In this document: positions 34,301-43,130 of the stretch, piece after piece
Position numbering within the stretch: position 1 is the stretch's first letter
Layout of the letters: each line of letters starts with the position of its first letter
Assembly: GCF_014647795.1 (NCBI RefSeq)
Contig: NZ_BMPW01000023.1
Location: 124,001 to 188,000 of the forward strand
Reading direction: 5' to 3'
Source of the DNA: Actinoplanes campanulatus
GTDB taxonomy: Bacteria > Actinomycetota > Actinomycetes > Mycobacteriales > Micromonosporaceae
DNA length: 64,000 nucleotides
Translations under genes and position numbers: made by a program
The notes under the pieces: model-generated
The model's input: only the letters and a program-made list of their open reading frames with translations
What the model was told of the DNA's origin: nothing
The model's database searches: none

Positions 34301-37300
34301 CGACCCGGGTACGCACCCGGTAGCCCCAGGACCGCACCACGTCGCGGACCGACTCCTCGAACGGGGTCTGCCCGGCGGGACCCGGCTCGTCGAGGCCGAG
34401 TGCCGCCTCGCCGCGGGTCGCGTAGTCGAGGTATCCGGCGAGCGGGCGCATCTCCTCGGTGTCGGGCAGGTCATGGGCCCGGATCGAGGAGATCACCTCG
34501 ACCCGGCGGGCGGCCCGGGTGGTGGCGACGTTGAGCCGCCGCCAGCCGTCGGTGCCGGCCAGTCCGCCCAGGTCGGCGCCGATGGCGAGGATGACCACGT
34601 CGCGTTCGTCGCCCTGGACGGTGTCCAGGTCCTTGACGAAGAAGCCGCGGAGCCGGTCGTGCTCCGGCGGGATGACCATGTCGGCGACGGCGGTCTCGAT
34701 CTCGGCGGCGAGTTCGGGGGTGCAGGCGATGACGCCGAGGGAGAGTTCGGGGCGGGTGACGAAGTGGTGCGCGACCCGCCCGGCGACCATCCCGGCCACG
34801 TCGTGCTCGCCGGTGCCGGTGTCGGCCGGGAAGAGCTGGACGCCGGTGTCCGGTCCGGCCGGCGCGACCGGCGGGAACGTGTTGAGCGCCCGCTGGTAGA
34901 AGGTGTGGTTGGCGAAGGTGATCAGCGACTCGTGCCGGCTGCGGTAGTGGGTGCCCAGGTCGAGGACGGGAAACGCGGCGCAGCCGATGGCGAGGTCGAG
35001 GATGGACCGGCCGCCGCCGGGGGTGGGCAGGGCGGTGAGCTGACGGTCGTCGCCGACCGCGATGAACGAGGCGCCGCGGAAGACGCAGGTGACGGCGTCC
35101 GGGACGGGTACCCGGGACGCCTCGTCGACGATCACCACGTCGAAGATCAGGTCGGCGGGCAGCAGGCGGCTGACGTCGGCCGGCACGGTGAGCACGCACG
35201 GTTTGACCGCGAGGGTGGCGTTGCGGGTCTGCCCGATCAGGTCGCGGACCGGCAGGCGACGGGCGGCCTGTGCGGCGGAGGTCCGCAGCAGGGCGGCCTC
35301 CCCGGCGACGGCGCCGGTCGGCTGGAGTTCGTCGACGGCGTTCATCACGTCGGCGACCGCGGCGCGTTGCAGTCGCTCGTCCCAGAGGCGGAACTCCTCG
35401 ACCAGCCGTTCGCGGGCGGCGGCGTCGAGCGGTGGCAGCCGGTCGTCCTCGCGGATCACGGTGTCCACCCAGGACTGGAAGAGGGCGCGCCCGAGCACCG
35501 GCAGGATCTGCTCGACCGGCAGGTCCTCGCGGGCGCAGAAGGCTATGACGGCGTCCAGCCCGTGTTCGATCAGGACGGTACGGGCAGCCTGGTACTCGAA
35601 CCACTCCTGCTGCCCTTTGCCATCCGCGATGAGCGCCCGGATCAGTTCCCGGGCCTGTTCGTAGTCGTCCAGTGCGGCGGTGAGCGACGGGTGCCGGCGG
35701 GGGGCGAAGGCGCGCAGGATCCAGTCCCGGGCGGCCTGCCATTCGGCGACCCGGGACGGCAGCGCGTCGGTGGGCCGGGATCGGGACAGGGCGGCGGCCT
35801 GCTCGGGGGTGAACGCCGTGTCGACGCCGGTCCGGATGCGCCGGGCCTCGGAGGTCCAGGACATCGCGGCGGCCAGCGCCTCGACGTCGGTGTGGATGCC
35901 CTGGGACACCGGCCCGAGCACCCGGCCGTACTCGGCGGCGTTGGCCGACAGGGCGGCGGCCGCGTCGGCGGCGCTCTCCCGCAGCATCCCGATGGCGGCC
36001 GACTCGGCGAGGGTGAAATCCCGGCCGGCGGCCGCGCTGTAGGCCTGGACGAGTTCGGCCACGGCGGTCAGTGGGTCGACGTGGGAGCGCAACCAGGTGA
36101 TCGCGTCGTGGATCGGCCCGGCGGCGAGCTGTGGCCGGGGCGCGGGCTCGGGTGGCGGGTGCAGGGCGGCGGTCCACCGGTCGAATTCCTGGCCGGCCTC
36201 GCTGACGATCCGGATGATCGCGTTGTTCGGGGTGGCGGCGCTGACCCGTTCGGTGACGGCGGGCAGAGCCTCCGGCGGGGTCACCCGCATCACCTCGTCG
36301 GCGGTGTCGAGGGCACGCTCGATGGCGTCGAAGTCGGTGTCCAGGCGGCGCCAGTGGCGGCCCAGGATCCGGGCGTGTTCGTCTTCCGCCTGGTCCAGGT
36401 GCTGCATCGACCTCTTCCAGGCGGCCGCGGTGCCGAGGTTGGCGACCGCCTGCGAGCGTTTGACGTCCGGCCGGGCGATCTCGGCGGCCGCCCTCCGGTC
36501 CCGCCGGTAGGGCGCCCGCAGTTTCCGCAGTCCCTTGTGCACGGTGGCGAACCGGGTGGCCAGTTCGTCGACCGGGTGGGCGAGCGCCGCCTCGTTGAAG
36601 TGCTCGCGCGCCCTGGCCTCGGCGGCCGTGGCCGCGTCGACGGCGTGGCGCAGGATCCGGACGGCGGTGCGGGCGTTCGCCAGCCCGGCCGGGTTGAACC
36701 AGGCGGCCTCCGGTTTGTCCGGCCGGGCCAGCAGGCCGACGATCTCGGAGACCCGGTGGATGTCGGAGAAGGTGATCACGTTGGGCAGCCCGAGCCGGGC
36801 GGTGACCCGGTCCAGGCTGTGCTGATGTTGTTCCAGCCGGTCGGCCTCGTCGGCGAAGCGGCGGGCCAGGCCGCGGGCCTGGGCGGCGGTGAGCGGCAGT
36901 AGCTCGATCGCCGGCGGGTCGAGGTGTACGAGGGTCGGCACGATCGGCAGCTTGCTGGGGGTGGGCAGCGACTCCCAGGTGACGCCGGATCGCGCCCGGA
37001 CCGCGTCGGCGGCCTGGTGCAGCGCCTTGAGGTGGCGCAGCAGGCTCTCCGCGGCGTGGGACACCGGTTCCAGGCTGTGCAGGGTGAGCCACTCGTCGGC
37101 GGCTTCGGCGGGACGGCGGGCGGCGTGGCCGATCAGGGTGGTGAGGGCGATCGCGTCGGGCAGGTCGCGGGCCCGGAAGGCGGCGGCCATCGGGTCCGTG
37201 CCGACCGCCCCGGCGAGGTGTTCGAGGGCGGTCTGCGCCTGGTGCAGGCGGGCATCGAGCCGGTTGCGGTCGATCACCTCACGCCACAGGAAGTCCTCGC

Positions 37301-38708
37301 CCTGCAACGCGGGACGCCAGGCGCGGCCCATCCGCTCGGCGGCGTCGCGGACGGTCTGCAACGACTGGGTGGTGAGCGGGATCGGCAGGGCCGGCGGGAC
37401 GGGGGCGGCCGGTACGTCGATCATCTGCGCGCACATGCCGAGGACGTCGTGCAGGCGGTGGCCGAGCGGTTCGCGGACCTCGTTCATCGCCTCGGCGTAC
37501 GCGTTGAGCCGTATCCGGTGGTCGCGCAGTTCCTCCCGCTCGTCGGTGGACAGGCCGGGCGGTGGGAGCGGAATGAAGTCGAGGGCGGCGGCGAGGGTGG
37601 TCGCGACCCGGTCGCGGCCGCTGTGCTCGCTGTGCAGTTCGAGCAGGTAGTCGTCGAGCCCGACACCGGCCAGCCGCTCCTTGACCACGTCCAGGGCGGC
37701 GGCCTTCTCGGAGACCAGCAGGACCCGTTTCCCGGCGAAGATCAGGCCGGCGATCATGTTGGCGATGGTCTGCGACTTGCCGGTGCCGGGGGCGCCGCGC
37801 ATCACGAAGCTGCGGCCGGACATCGCGGCCGCGATGCAGGCCCGCTGGGCGGCGTCGGCGTCGAGCACGAGCGGGACGTCGTCGGGTGAGGCGACGTCGT
37901 CGATGCGCCGGCCGGGGATCGGCTCGAACTTGAACGCGTCGATCTGTGCCCGGGCGTCGGTGGCGAGCGCGCGGACCACCGGGTGGGCAAGGATCTGCCG
38001 CTCGTTGTCGACCAGGTCCTGGTAGACGACCTCGCGGTGGACGGTGAACCGGGACAGCAGGATGGCCTCGTCGGTGCGCCACTCCTGGTGCTCGGTGATC
38101 GCCGCGTCCAGCCGGGCCCAGAAGACGGTGACGTCGAGGCCGGCCAGGCTCTCGACGGCGGGCAGTTCGACGCCCATCCGCTTGAGCCGGACGGCGAGCG
38201 CCGGGTTGACCAGCGGATCGTCCAGGCGGGCACGCAGCCGGGGGTAGTCCAGTGGGTCGGTGCTGACCAGGTCCGCCGGGAGCAGCAGGATCGGGCTGGC
38301 GTACTCGCGCTGGTCGTCCTTCCAGTGCAGGGTGCCGACGGCGAGGAAGAGCGTGGACATGCCGTACTCGAGCTGGTCGCGGTGGGCCTTGCGGCTGAGC
38401 GCGCGCAGGGCGGTGTCCATCTCGGCGTCGGTCATATGGGTCTGGAAGGCGTTGGCGACGCGCGGCCGGGGCCCCTCCCGCCGTTCTTCGACGCCGAGGA
38501 AGCCGCACTCGCGGCCCTGCTGGAGGGCTTCGAGGACACTGCGCGGTGAGGGGTCGTCGATCGCCACCACGCCGTCGCCCCACGGGTCGACGTGGATGAG
38601 CGGGTTGGTGGCGCTGAGGTCGAGCAGACCGGCACGCCAGGTCTCCAGCACTCCGCGTACGCGCGCATCCGGCCGCCCGGTCAGCCCGTCAGCATCATCC
38701 CACCGCAT
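31398..38708 (-). CDS. Giant DUF4011/SF1 helicase with REase-fold nuclease and DUF3320 domain
   Basis: A 2436-aa protein. Order: DUF4011 N-terminal region (WRAGLLDLSATNPLI, residues about 25-260); SF1 helicase core with Walker A GAPGTGKSQTIANM (about 305), DEAS box DVVIVDEAS (about 1190), GDDRQL (about 1217), VQGDERDVV (about 1364) and VATTRA (about 1393); a restriction-endonuclease-like (MTES_1575/Vsr-type) domain with RIDLAVRR (about 1473) and GIECDGTTYDS (about 1492); a roughly 650-residue acidic, Pro/Ala-rich linker with seven FERVSR repeats; and a C-terminal DUF3320-like region (about 2235-2380). The helicase is split by a long coiled-coil insert. All ATPase and nuclease motifs look intact. 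It follows a HIRAN protein by 81 nt. COG1112 helicases joined to nucleases occur in phage defence (for example Mokosh), so defence or DNA repair is inferred. Confidence 0.88.
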   Translation of the reverse strand: MRWDDADGLTGRPDARVRGVLETWRAGLLDLSATNPLIHVDPWGDGVVAIDDPSPRSVLEALQQGRECGFLGVEERREGPRPRVANAFQTHMTDAEMDTALRALSRKAHRDQLEYGMSTLFLAVGTLHWKDDQREYASPILLLPADLVSTDPLDYPRLRARLDDPLVNPALAVRLKRMGVELPAVESLAGLDVTVFWARLDAAITEHQEWRTDEAILLSRFTVHREVVYQDLVDNERQILAHPVVRALATDARAQIDAFKFEPIPGRRIDDVASPDDVPLVLDADAAQRACIAAAMSGRSFVMRGAPGTGKSQTIANMIAGLIFAGKRVLLVSEKAAALDVVKERLAGVGLDDYLLELHSEHSGRDRVATTLAAALDFIPLPPPGLSTDEREELRDHRIRLNAYAEAMNEVREPLGHRLHDVLGMCAQMIDVPAAPVPPALPIPLTTQSLQTVRDAAERMGRAWRPALQGEDFLWREVIDRNRLDARLHQAQTALEHLAGAVGTDPMAAAFRARDLPDAIALTTLIGHAARRPAEAADEWLTLHSLEPVSHAAESLLRHLKALHQAADAVRARSGVTWESLPTPSKLPIVPTLVHLDPPAIELLPLTAAQARGLARRFADEADRLEQHQHSLDRVTARLGLPNVITFSDIHRVSEIVGLLARPDKPEAAWFNPAGLANARTAVRILRHAVDAATAAEARAREHFNEAALAHPVDELATRFATVHKGLRKLRAPYRRDRRAAAEIARPDVKRSQAVANLGTAAAWKRSMQHLDQAEDEHARILGRHWRRLDTDFDAIERALDTADEVMRVTPPEALPAVTERVSAATPNNAIIRIVSEAGQEFDRWTAALHPPPEPAPRPQLAAGPIHDAITWLRSHVDPLTAVAELVQAYSAAAGRDFTLAESAAIGMLRESAADAAAALSANAAEYGRVLGPVSQGIHTDVEALAAAMSWTSEARRIRTGVDTAFTPEQAAALSRSRPTDALPSRVAEWQAARDWILRAFAPRRHPSLTAALDDYEQARELIRALIADGKGQQEWFEYQAARTVLIEHGLDAVIAFCAREDLPVEQILPVLGRALFQSWVDTVIREDDRLPPLDAAARERLVEEFRLWDERLQRAAVADVMNAVDELQPTGAVAGEAALLRTSAAQAARRLPVRDLIGQTRNATLAVKPCVLTVPADVSRLLPADLIFDVVIVDEASRVPVPDAVTCVFRGASFIAVGDDRQLTALPTPGGGRSILDLAIGCAAFPVLDLGTHYRSRHESLITFANHTFYQRALNTFPPVAPAGPDTGVQLFPADTGTGEHDVAGMVAGRVAHHFVTRPELSLGVIACTPELAAEIETAVADMVIPPEHDRLRGFFVKDLDTVQGDERDVVILAIGADLGGLAGTDGWRRLNVATTRAARRVEVISSIRAHDLPDTEEMRPLAGYLDYATRGEAALGLDEPGPAGQTPFEESVRDVVRSWGYRVRTRVGAGAFRIDLAVRRSPRRNAPFVLGIECDGTTYDSAPAARDRDRLREQVLRDHGWRLHRIWGTAWYLDRENEEQRLLAAIEQALADLPPEDAAPELTVEVGDAAGGETWAEQREPVTVTSEGYAEEVPDYAVPDYAAAGPTAGYEEMVPDYAGAGATAGYEETVPDYAAAGSGPEEAGQATDLPMAGIPDGFGESEAELAMSEPDFGTVADVDLDLPVDMAAPIPLEDDAFDAEVEEFAEEVAETVAEAIAEVGAEADAYRAGAEDLEQHAAEERDGFPASWAEGMRAAEPDRGPAWPTWPDEPSGPGGRTGPGLEQPFTAVPTDSADTAASAASAGPVAPDEQVPAAFERVSRAHMWPVPPDQVPAMAEPDLGSAAGEPDTHAESAAEGPAGVEEPVVPAEPADAEPRIAAAVFERVSRAEPGSVGSVLFARLAEEPRASRAASERMERGAQPSADSMPFGHGARETGEPRVTRPVFERVSRAEGPRAGSVGTGEPTVSPAVFERVSRAEGPRAGSVGAGEPTVSPAVFERVSRAEEQGIGSVRAGEPRVSPAVFERVSRDQETRAGAEKGTGAVFGRGTRTEMGEEAGMNVAPAVFERVSREDVARAEAARNAAAQAAMAAGAEPEAMERRPAAETPEAASLFVSVEEAQEAAEAAAIAHAREAAERARETERAREAGLARRASLAEEMVRARQAAQGRSAEAKKSTKAGAAKTAEPAGQRKATRPVKMMPGKGTPAEEEPVKVASRRGTGGAAAKGGHGLEEWAQPYRKAELAPLPAGAGIADPGTHGRIVEAVRRIAEVEGPVHITIALQRLRDEWALTRITKQARAAVDAAIADSGVVWDGEFLSDPGQLAPVVRLRAEGVARKADQIADSELRIALEQLAVDAGAIDVDGLLAATGRLYGWASRRSTEVDARLTTIIADLVADGRLLRRADGLSAAHDLPDPLSLPRHDAAPARSSRRRSRT

Positions 38709-38789
38709 CTCCTCATTCCAGCAAGGCGAGGTGGGTCACCGTGCCGTTTTTCCAGGTTAATCCGACGTATCCGGCTTTATCAGGTGAAG

Positions 38790-40400
38790 TCAGTCCCAGG
38801 CCGGGACCCACCACTGCCATCCCGCGGGGGCCGGGGGCCAGACCGGATCGGGTCGCCAGCCGTCCGGCGGATACCACCCGGCGGGCGGGGTCGGCCAGTC
38901 CGGCGGCACCACGAACCTGATGCCGGTGGGCGCGGGCGGGATCGGCGGGTGCGGGTCGACCGCCGGGGACACCGGGGAGACCGCGGAGACCGAGTTCATG
39001 GTGCTGAGCGCGCCGGAGTTGGCCTTCACCACGGCGGCCAGCGCCGGGAGGACCGTGGTCTCGGCGATCTCCATGGCCTGGACGTCGTCGGGGACCGGAG
39101 ACACCGGGGTGGGCATCGGCTCGGTGAGCGTCGAGGTCTGCGGGACCGGCCGGGTGGCGGGCGGGTCGAGATACGGCACGCCGGCTCCGGGCAGCGAGCC
39201 GGTGGCGGGCAGGCCGGGCAGCGCGCTGCTCCCGGCCGCCCAGGTGGGCACGCCGTTGCTGGGAACGGCCCAGCTCGGCAGGCCGGCGCCCGGCTCGGCC
39301 CACTGCGGCGAGTCGTCCGCCGTGGACGCCCAGCTCGGCGGCAGGTCGGCCAGCGAGGTGGGATGCCCCGGCACGGGCAGGGCCGCCGGAGCGGGCACGG
39401 CGGACGGGCCGGCCGGGGACACCGGCGGCTGCATCGTCGCCGGCGCCGCCCAGCTGGGCAGCGGCTCGCCGGTGGTCACCCAGTTCGGCACGAGGCCGCC
39501 GGAGGCGGGCCCACCGGACATGACCGGGCTGCCGGCCGGGGCGGGGGTGGTGCCCGGCGTGGCCGGTCCCGTGGCCACGCCGGAGCCGGGAACGCTCGCG
39601 GTGCCGCGGCCGGGGGCCGGGGCGGCGGCCGGGCGGCGGGCCGGGGCCTGCCAGCTCTCCGGCAGGTCCTGGACGCGGGCGATGTAGAGCATCACCTCGT
39701 TCTTGTCGGTGCTGCCCCGGACGATGGCGCGGGCCGCGGTGACCAGGCCCTGCTCGGCCATGTGCCGCAGCACCGGGAGCAGCTCGCCGCTCATCTTCGG
39801 GCTGAGATCACCGACCCGGGCCTCGCCGATGCGCACCTCGACCAGGTGGTCGGCCATCTCGTGCAGCGTGACGTACGCCCAGCACTCCCCCTCCGGGCGC
39901 AGCACCAGCCGCAGCGCGTCGAGGGACGGCTGCTGGCCGACGACCTGGACGGCCGAGCCGGAGGGCAGGAGGCGGTGCTCGCTCGACGGCGGCGAGTTGG
40001 CCGGGACGAGCATGTGCGGTTCGGCGAGGTCGAGCCGGATGGCGGCGTCGAAGGCGGCGGGACGGCCGTCGGCGGCGACCCACTCCCGGCCGGTGATCCG
40101 CGCGTTGACCTCGGGGATCAGGTCGCGGGCGGTGAGCGAGGTGAGCACCTGGACGTACCGCGCGGCCTCCGGCCGGGGCAGGTGCCCGAGCAGGCTGGAG
40201 CCGGACCAGACGCCGACGGCGTTACGGTCGTGCCGGTTGTTGCGGTCCGGGATGAGCTGGACCGGGACGGTTATGTCGGTCCCCTGCGGGTTGAAGTCGT
40301 CGCCGAAGAGCGCACGTATCGCCTTCGCGTAGTGCGTTTCGCCGACCACCTCGGCACTCGCCCAGCCCGCTTGTCCCCAAAGTTGGAACCGATTCGCCAC
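38790..40400 (-). CDS. HIRAN-domain protein with proline-rich linker
   Basis: Protein of 536 aa. Residues about 15-90 match the HIRAN fold (EVVGETHYAKAIRALFG, VQLIPDRNNRHDRNAVGVW, LLGHLPRPEAARY), known in HLTF-type and bacterial helicases for gripping DNA ends. Residues about 150-250 look like a second related unit (VEVRIGEARVGDLSPKMSGE; MLYIARVQDLPESW). A long Pro/Ala/Ser linker with W-containing repeats (LPSWA, PPSWA, VPTWA) leads to a Trp/Pro-rich end (WPTPPAGWYPPDGW). GTG 40400 has TAGCGT (40412-40407) 6 nt upstream and no ribosome site, so it is probably leaderless. Same strand and close to the giant helicase gene: they likely work together. Confidence 0.8.
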   Translation of the reverse strand: MANRFQLWGQAGWASAEVVGETHYAKAIRALFGDDFNPQGTDITVPVQLIPDRNNRHDRNAVGVWSGSSLLGHLPRPEAARYVQVLTSLTARDLIPEVNARITGREWVAADGRPAAFDAAIRLDLAEPHMLVPANSPPSSEHRLLPSGSAVQVVGQQPSLDALRLVLRPEGECWAYVTLHEMADHLVEVRIGEARVGDLSPKMSGELLPVLRHMAEQGLVTAARAIVRGSTDKNEVMLYIARVQDLPESWQAPARRPAAAPAPGRGTASVPGSGVATGPATPGTTPAPAGSPVMSGGPASGGLVPNWVTTGEPLPSWAAPATMQPPVSPAGPSAVPAPAALPVPGHPTSLADLPPSWASTADDSPQWAEPGAGLPSWAVPSNGVPTWAAGSSALPGLPATGSLPGAGVPYLDPPATRPVPQTSTLTEPMPTPVSPVPDDVQAMEIAETTVLPALAAVVKANSGALSTMNSVSAVSPVSPAVDPHPPIPPAPTGIRFVVPPDWPTPPAGWYPPDGWRPDPVWPPAPAGWQWWVPAWD

Positions 40401-40406
40401 GCGGAA

Positions 40407-40412
40407 ACGCTA
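40407..40412 (-). promoter_or_regulatory. -10 box for a leaderless HIRAN transcript
   Basis: TAGCGT, TANNNT type, 6 nt before the GTG at 40400. The -35 is not clear. Confidence 0.5.
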
Positions 40413-40524
40413 GTGTCTGCTTTCCGTCAGTGACCTCACCCATACGGATGAGTGCGATCAACCGTACGTTCCGTATCCGGGCCACTCGCGAGAGCGACTA
40501 AATTACCGTTCAGTCGCGGAGCAA

Positions 40525-40555
40525 CCCGGCGACCCGCCCAAAACGGGACGCCGGG
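40525..40555 (-). terminator. Terminator of the oxidoreductase gene
   Basis: Stem CCCGGCG/CGCCGGG (40525-40531 with 40549-40555), one A-A mismatch, then CCCG/CGGG, loop CCCAAAA. It lies 11 nt beyond the oxidoreductase stop. Confidence 0.7.
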
Positions 40556-40565
40556 CAGCGCGAAC

Positions 40566-41561
40566 CTAGAGCCGGACCACCATCTTGCCGGTGTTCTCCC
40601 CGCGGAGCAGACCGAGGAACGCCTCCGGCGCGTTCTCCAGCCCGTCCACGATCGTCTCCCGGGCGGTGATCCGGCCCTCCCGCAGCCAGCCGCCCACCTC
40701 GGCGACGAAGTCAGGAGTCCGGTGCCCGTGGTTGCCGACGATGAAGCCGCGCAGGTTGAGCTCCTTGCCGATGGCCGCCGCCAGGTTGCGCGGCGCGGCC
40801 GCCGGGGTGGTGTCGTTGTACTGCGCGATCGCGCCGCAGAGCGCCACCCGGCCGAACGTGTTCAGCGAGCCGATCGCGGCCTCCAGGTGGTCGCCACCGA
40901 CATTGTCGAAATACACGTCGATGCCGTCCGGCGCGGCCGCGCGCAGCTGCTCGCGCACCGGGGCGTCCTTGTAGTTGAACGCGGCGTCGAAGCCGAGGTC
41001 GTCGACGAGATAGCGGGCCTTCTCCGCGGAACCGGCGCTGCCGATCACGCGCTTGGCCCCGCGCAGCCGGGCGATCTGGCCGACGACGCTGCCCACCGCG
41101 CCGGCCGCGCCGGACACGAAAACGGTGTCGCCCTCGCGGAACTGCGCGATGTCCAACAGGCCGACGTACGCCGTGAGGCCGGTCATCCCGAGCAGGCCCA
41201 GGTAGGCGGAGAGGCTCGGGGCCGCGGCCGGGTCGACCACCTGCACCCGGGTGGCGTCCGCCGCCGCGAACTCCCGCCAGCCCAGGTTGTGGCTGACGAA
41301 GGCGCCCACCGGCACGCCGTCGGCGTTCGAGGCGACCACCTCGCCGACCGCGCCGCCGTCCAGCGGGCGGCCCAGCCGGAACGGCGGGATGTAGGACTTC
41401 ACGTCGTTCATCCGGCCCCGCATGTACGGGTCGACGGACATGAAGACGTTGCGGATCAGCACCTGGCCGGGGCCGGGCTCGGGGACCGAGGTCTCGGCGA
41501 TCTCGAAATTGTCGACGGTGGGCCAGCCCACGGGGCGGGACGCGAGGCGGATCTCTCTCAT
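40566..41561 (-). CDS. NADP-dependent MDR oxidoreductase (CurA/leukotriene B4 dehydrogenase type)
   Basis: Zinc-free medium-chain reductase of 331 aa reducing C=C bonds in alpha,beta-unsaturated carbonyls with NADPH. Motifs: MSVDPYMRGRM, GMTGLTAYVGLLD, the nucleotide loop VSGAAGAVGSVVGQIARLRG (about residues 150-169), YFDNVGGDHLEA and CGAIAQYN. ATG 41561 is chosen since the longer frame is antisense to the next gene. It diverges from a TetR gene and shares an inverted repeat with it, so electrophile-induced expression is likely (inference). Confidence 0.9.
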   Translation of the reverse strand: MREIRLASRPVGWPTVDNFEIAETSVPEPGPGQVLIRNVFMSVDPYMRGRMNDVKSYIPPFRLGRPLDGGAVGEVVASNADGVPVGAFVSHNLGWREFAAADATRVQVVDPAAAPSLSAYLGLLGMTGLTAYVGLLDIAQFREGDTVFVSGAAGAVGSVVGQIARLRGAKRVIGSAGSAEKARYLVDDLGFDAAFNYKDAPVREQLRAAAPDGIDVYFDNVGGDHLEAAIGSLNTFGRVALCGAIAQYNDTTPAAAPRNLAAAIGKELNLRGFIVGNHGHRTPDFVAEVGGWLREGRITARETIVDGLENAPEAFLGLLRGENTGKMVVRL

Positions 41562-41575
41562 GGAATCGACACTAC

Positions 41576-41603
41576 GTCGAAAAACTCGACACCGCGTTAG
41601 GGT
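41576..41603 (+). promoter_or_regulatory. TetR operator and leaderless -10 box
   Basis: Inverted repeat GTCGA-AAAAC-TCGAC (41576-41590) sits between the divergent starts at 41561 and 41610. TAGGGT (41598-41603) is 6 nt before the TetR ATG, giving a leaderless mRNA with the operator at the -35 region. Confidence 0.6.
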
Positions 41604-41609
41604 GTCCGC

Positions 41610-42233
41610 ATGAGCACACTTCCCGGGCCGGGCCGGCGCCGTGGTCCCAGCAAGGGCGACCGGCGCGAGCGCGCCATCCTGGAGACCGCGCGCACCCTGC
41701 TGGCCCGGAAGCCGCTCGCCGACATCACCATCGACGAGTTGGCCGCCGGCGCGGACATCTCCCGGTCCAGCTTCTACTTCTATTTCGACTCGAAGATCGC
41801 GGTCGTGGTGGCGCTGCTGCACGGGCTCACCGGCGAGCTGGGCCGCGACTCCGGCCCGTGGCTGGAGGGCTCCGGCCCGGACGAGGCGGCGCTGCGCCGG
41901 TCGCTGACCGCGCTCGCCGTGCTCTGGCGCGAGCAGGGCCGGCTGATCGCCGGCGCGCTGGCCGCCGCTCCCGGCTGCCCGCCGCTGGCCGAGTGGCGGG
42001 CCGGGCTGCGGGCCGCCCACGTGGAGCGGCTCGCCGCCCGGATCAGCCGGGACCGGGCCGCCGGCCTGGCGCCGGACGGGCCGGCGCCGCGCGTGCTGGC
42101 CGGGCTGGTCGACGATCTGCGGACCGCCGCGTTCGCCACCGCCGCCGACCCCGAGGCGCTGGTGGACGACCTGGTCACGGTCGAGTTGCGGATGCTCTAC
42201 GGCGATTTCCGGATTCCCCACCCGATCCGGTGA
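41610..42233 (+). CDS. TetR-family regulator
   Basis: Regulator of 207 aa: an Arg-rich N-terminal arm (RRRGPSKGDRRERAIL), HTH ITIDELAAGADISRSSFYFY (about residues 39-58) and an Ala-rich ligand domain of EthR/TetR_C type. No Shine-Dalgarno site; ATG 41610 follows TAGGGT by 6 nt. It probably represses itself and the divergent oxidoreductase. Confidence 0.88.
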   Translation: MSTLPGPGRRRGPSKGDRRERAILETARTLLARKPLADITIDELAAGADISRSSFYFYFDSKIAVVVALLHGLTGELGRDSGPWLEGSGPDEAALRRSLTALAVLWREQGRLIAGALAAAPGCPPLAEWRAGLRAAHVERLAARISRDRAAGLAPDGPAPRVLAGLVDDLRTAAFATAADPEALVDDLVTVELRMLYGDFRIPHPIR

Positions 42234-42254
42234 CCCGGCGCGCACCCTGGGTTC

Positions 42255-42905
42255 ATGCGTATCGGTGTCATTGGAGCGGGTCAGCTCGGCGGCACTCTTG
42301 CCAGGTGGTGCGCCGAGAGTGGGCACGAGGTCGCGGTCACCTCGCGTCATCCGGAGCGGTTGCGTGCCGAGATGGACGGCGGCGGCGCGCCGCTGCGGGT
42401 GATGCCGATCCCGGAGGCGGCCGCCTTCGGCGATGTGGTGATCTTCAGCCCGAACTGGTCCTCGGCGCGGGAGGCGATCGACATGACCCGCGACGTGCTC
42501 GCCGACAAGGTGGTGATCGACGCGACCAACCCGGAGCCGGACGGCGAGCCGGGCCCGGGCGGCCTGGCCGGGATCGGCATGCCGGGCGGGCTGAGCGGCC
42601 TGGAGACCCTGATCGAATGGGCGCCCGAGGCGCACTGGGCCAAGGCGTTCAACACCATGTCGACCGAGGTGCTCAGCCGGCGGCGCGGGCATGACCCGCT
42701 ACTGACCGAGTACGTCTGCACCGACCAGCTGGACGCCCGCGAGGCCACCGTCCGGATCATCCGGGATCTCGGGTTCGCCCCGTTCTACGTGGGTGGCCCG
42801 CACGCCGCGCTGCTCACCGAGACCGGCGGCCCGCTGCGGATGCTCGAGGTCGACGTCCAGTACGCCACCGACGCGCTGGCCGAGGCCCTCGTCACGCTGC
42901 ACTGA
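42255..42905 (+). CDS. F420-dependent NADP oxidoreductase-like dinucleotide-binding protein
   Basis: Reductase of 216 aa with an N-terminal Rossmann fold (RIGVIGAGQLGGTLARW, residues 2-18) of the F420_oxidored family. AFNTMSTEVL, near residue 136, and the C-terminal helix region are typical of bacterial relatives. Length is normal. It might move hydride between F420H2 and NADP, but many relatives act on other substrates, so the exact reaction is uncertain. The gene follows the TetR gene by 21 nt and may be co-transcribed with it. No strong ribosome site is seen. Confidence 0.8.
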   Translation: MRIGVIGAGQLGGTLARWCAESGHEVAVTSRHPERLRAEMDGGGAPLRVMPIPEAAAFGDVVIFSPNWSSAREAIDMTRDVLADKVVIDATNPEPDGEPGPGGLAGIGMPGGLSGLETLIEWAPEAHWAKAFNTMSTEVLSRRRGHDPLLTEYVCTDQLDAREATVRIIRDLGFAPFYVGGPHAALLTETGGPLRMLEVDVQYATDALAEALVTLH

Positions 42906-43107
42906 CCGGACGCCGGCCCGCCGTCGTCGCGCCGGCGCAGCCAGGCGGCGTGCGTGTCGCGGGCCGAGGGCGAGCCGGATGTTCCGATGCTGATGGTCAC
43001 TGCCACCTCCACGTTGAGGTTCGTCCCTGCGGCCCGGATCTTCGGCCGCCGGGCCCCCGTCTGAAGGAATTCCGCCGAGCCGGGTTGCCGGGAGCCTTCG
43101 CACCCCC

Positions 43108-43130
43108 TAACGTACAACCACATGGTTGTA
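43108..43130 (+). promoter_or_regulatory. Leaderless promoter and ArsR operator covering the start codon
   Basis: TAACGT (43108-43113) lies 8 nt before ATG 43122. A perfect 8-bp inverted repeat TACAACCA-CA-TGGTTGTA (43113-43130) covers the expected +1 and the start codon. This is a classic place for ArsR self-repression. Confidence 0.75.

Noticed and set aside
34473-36902. 809-codon frame antisense to the giant helicase
   Set aside because: Shadow frame; the minus strand carries recognisable helicase motifs.
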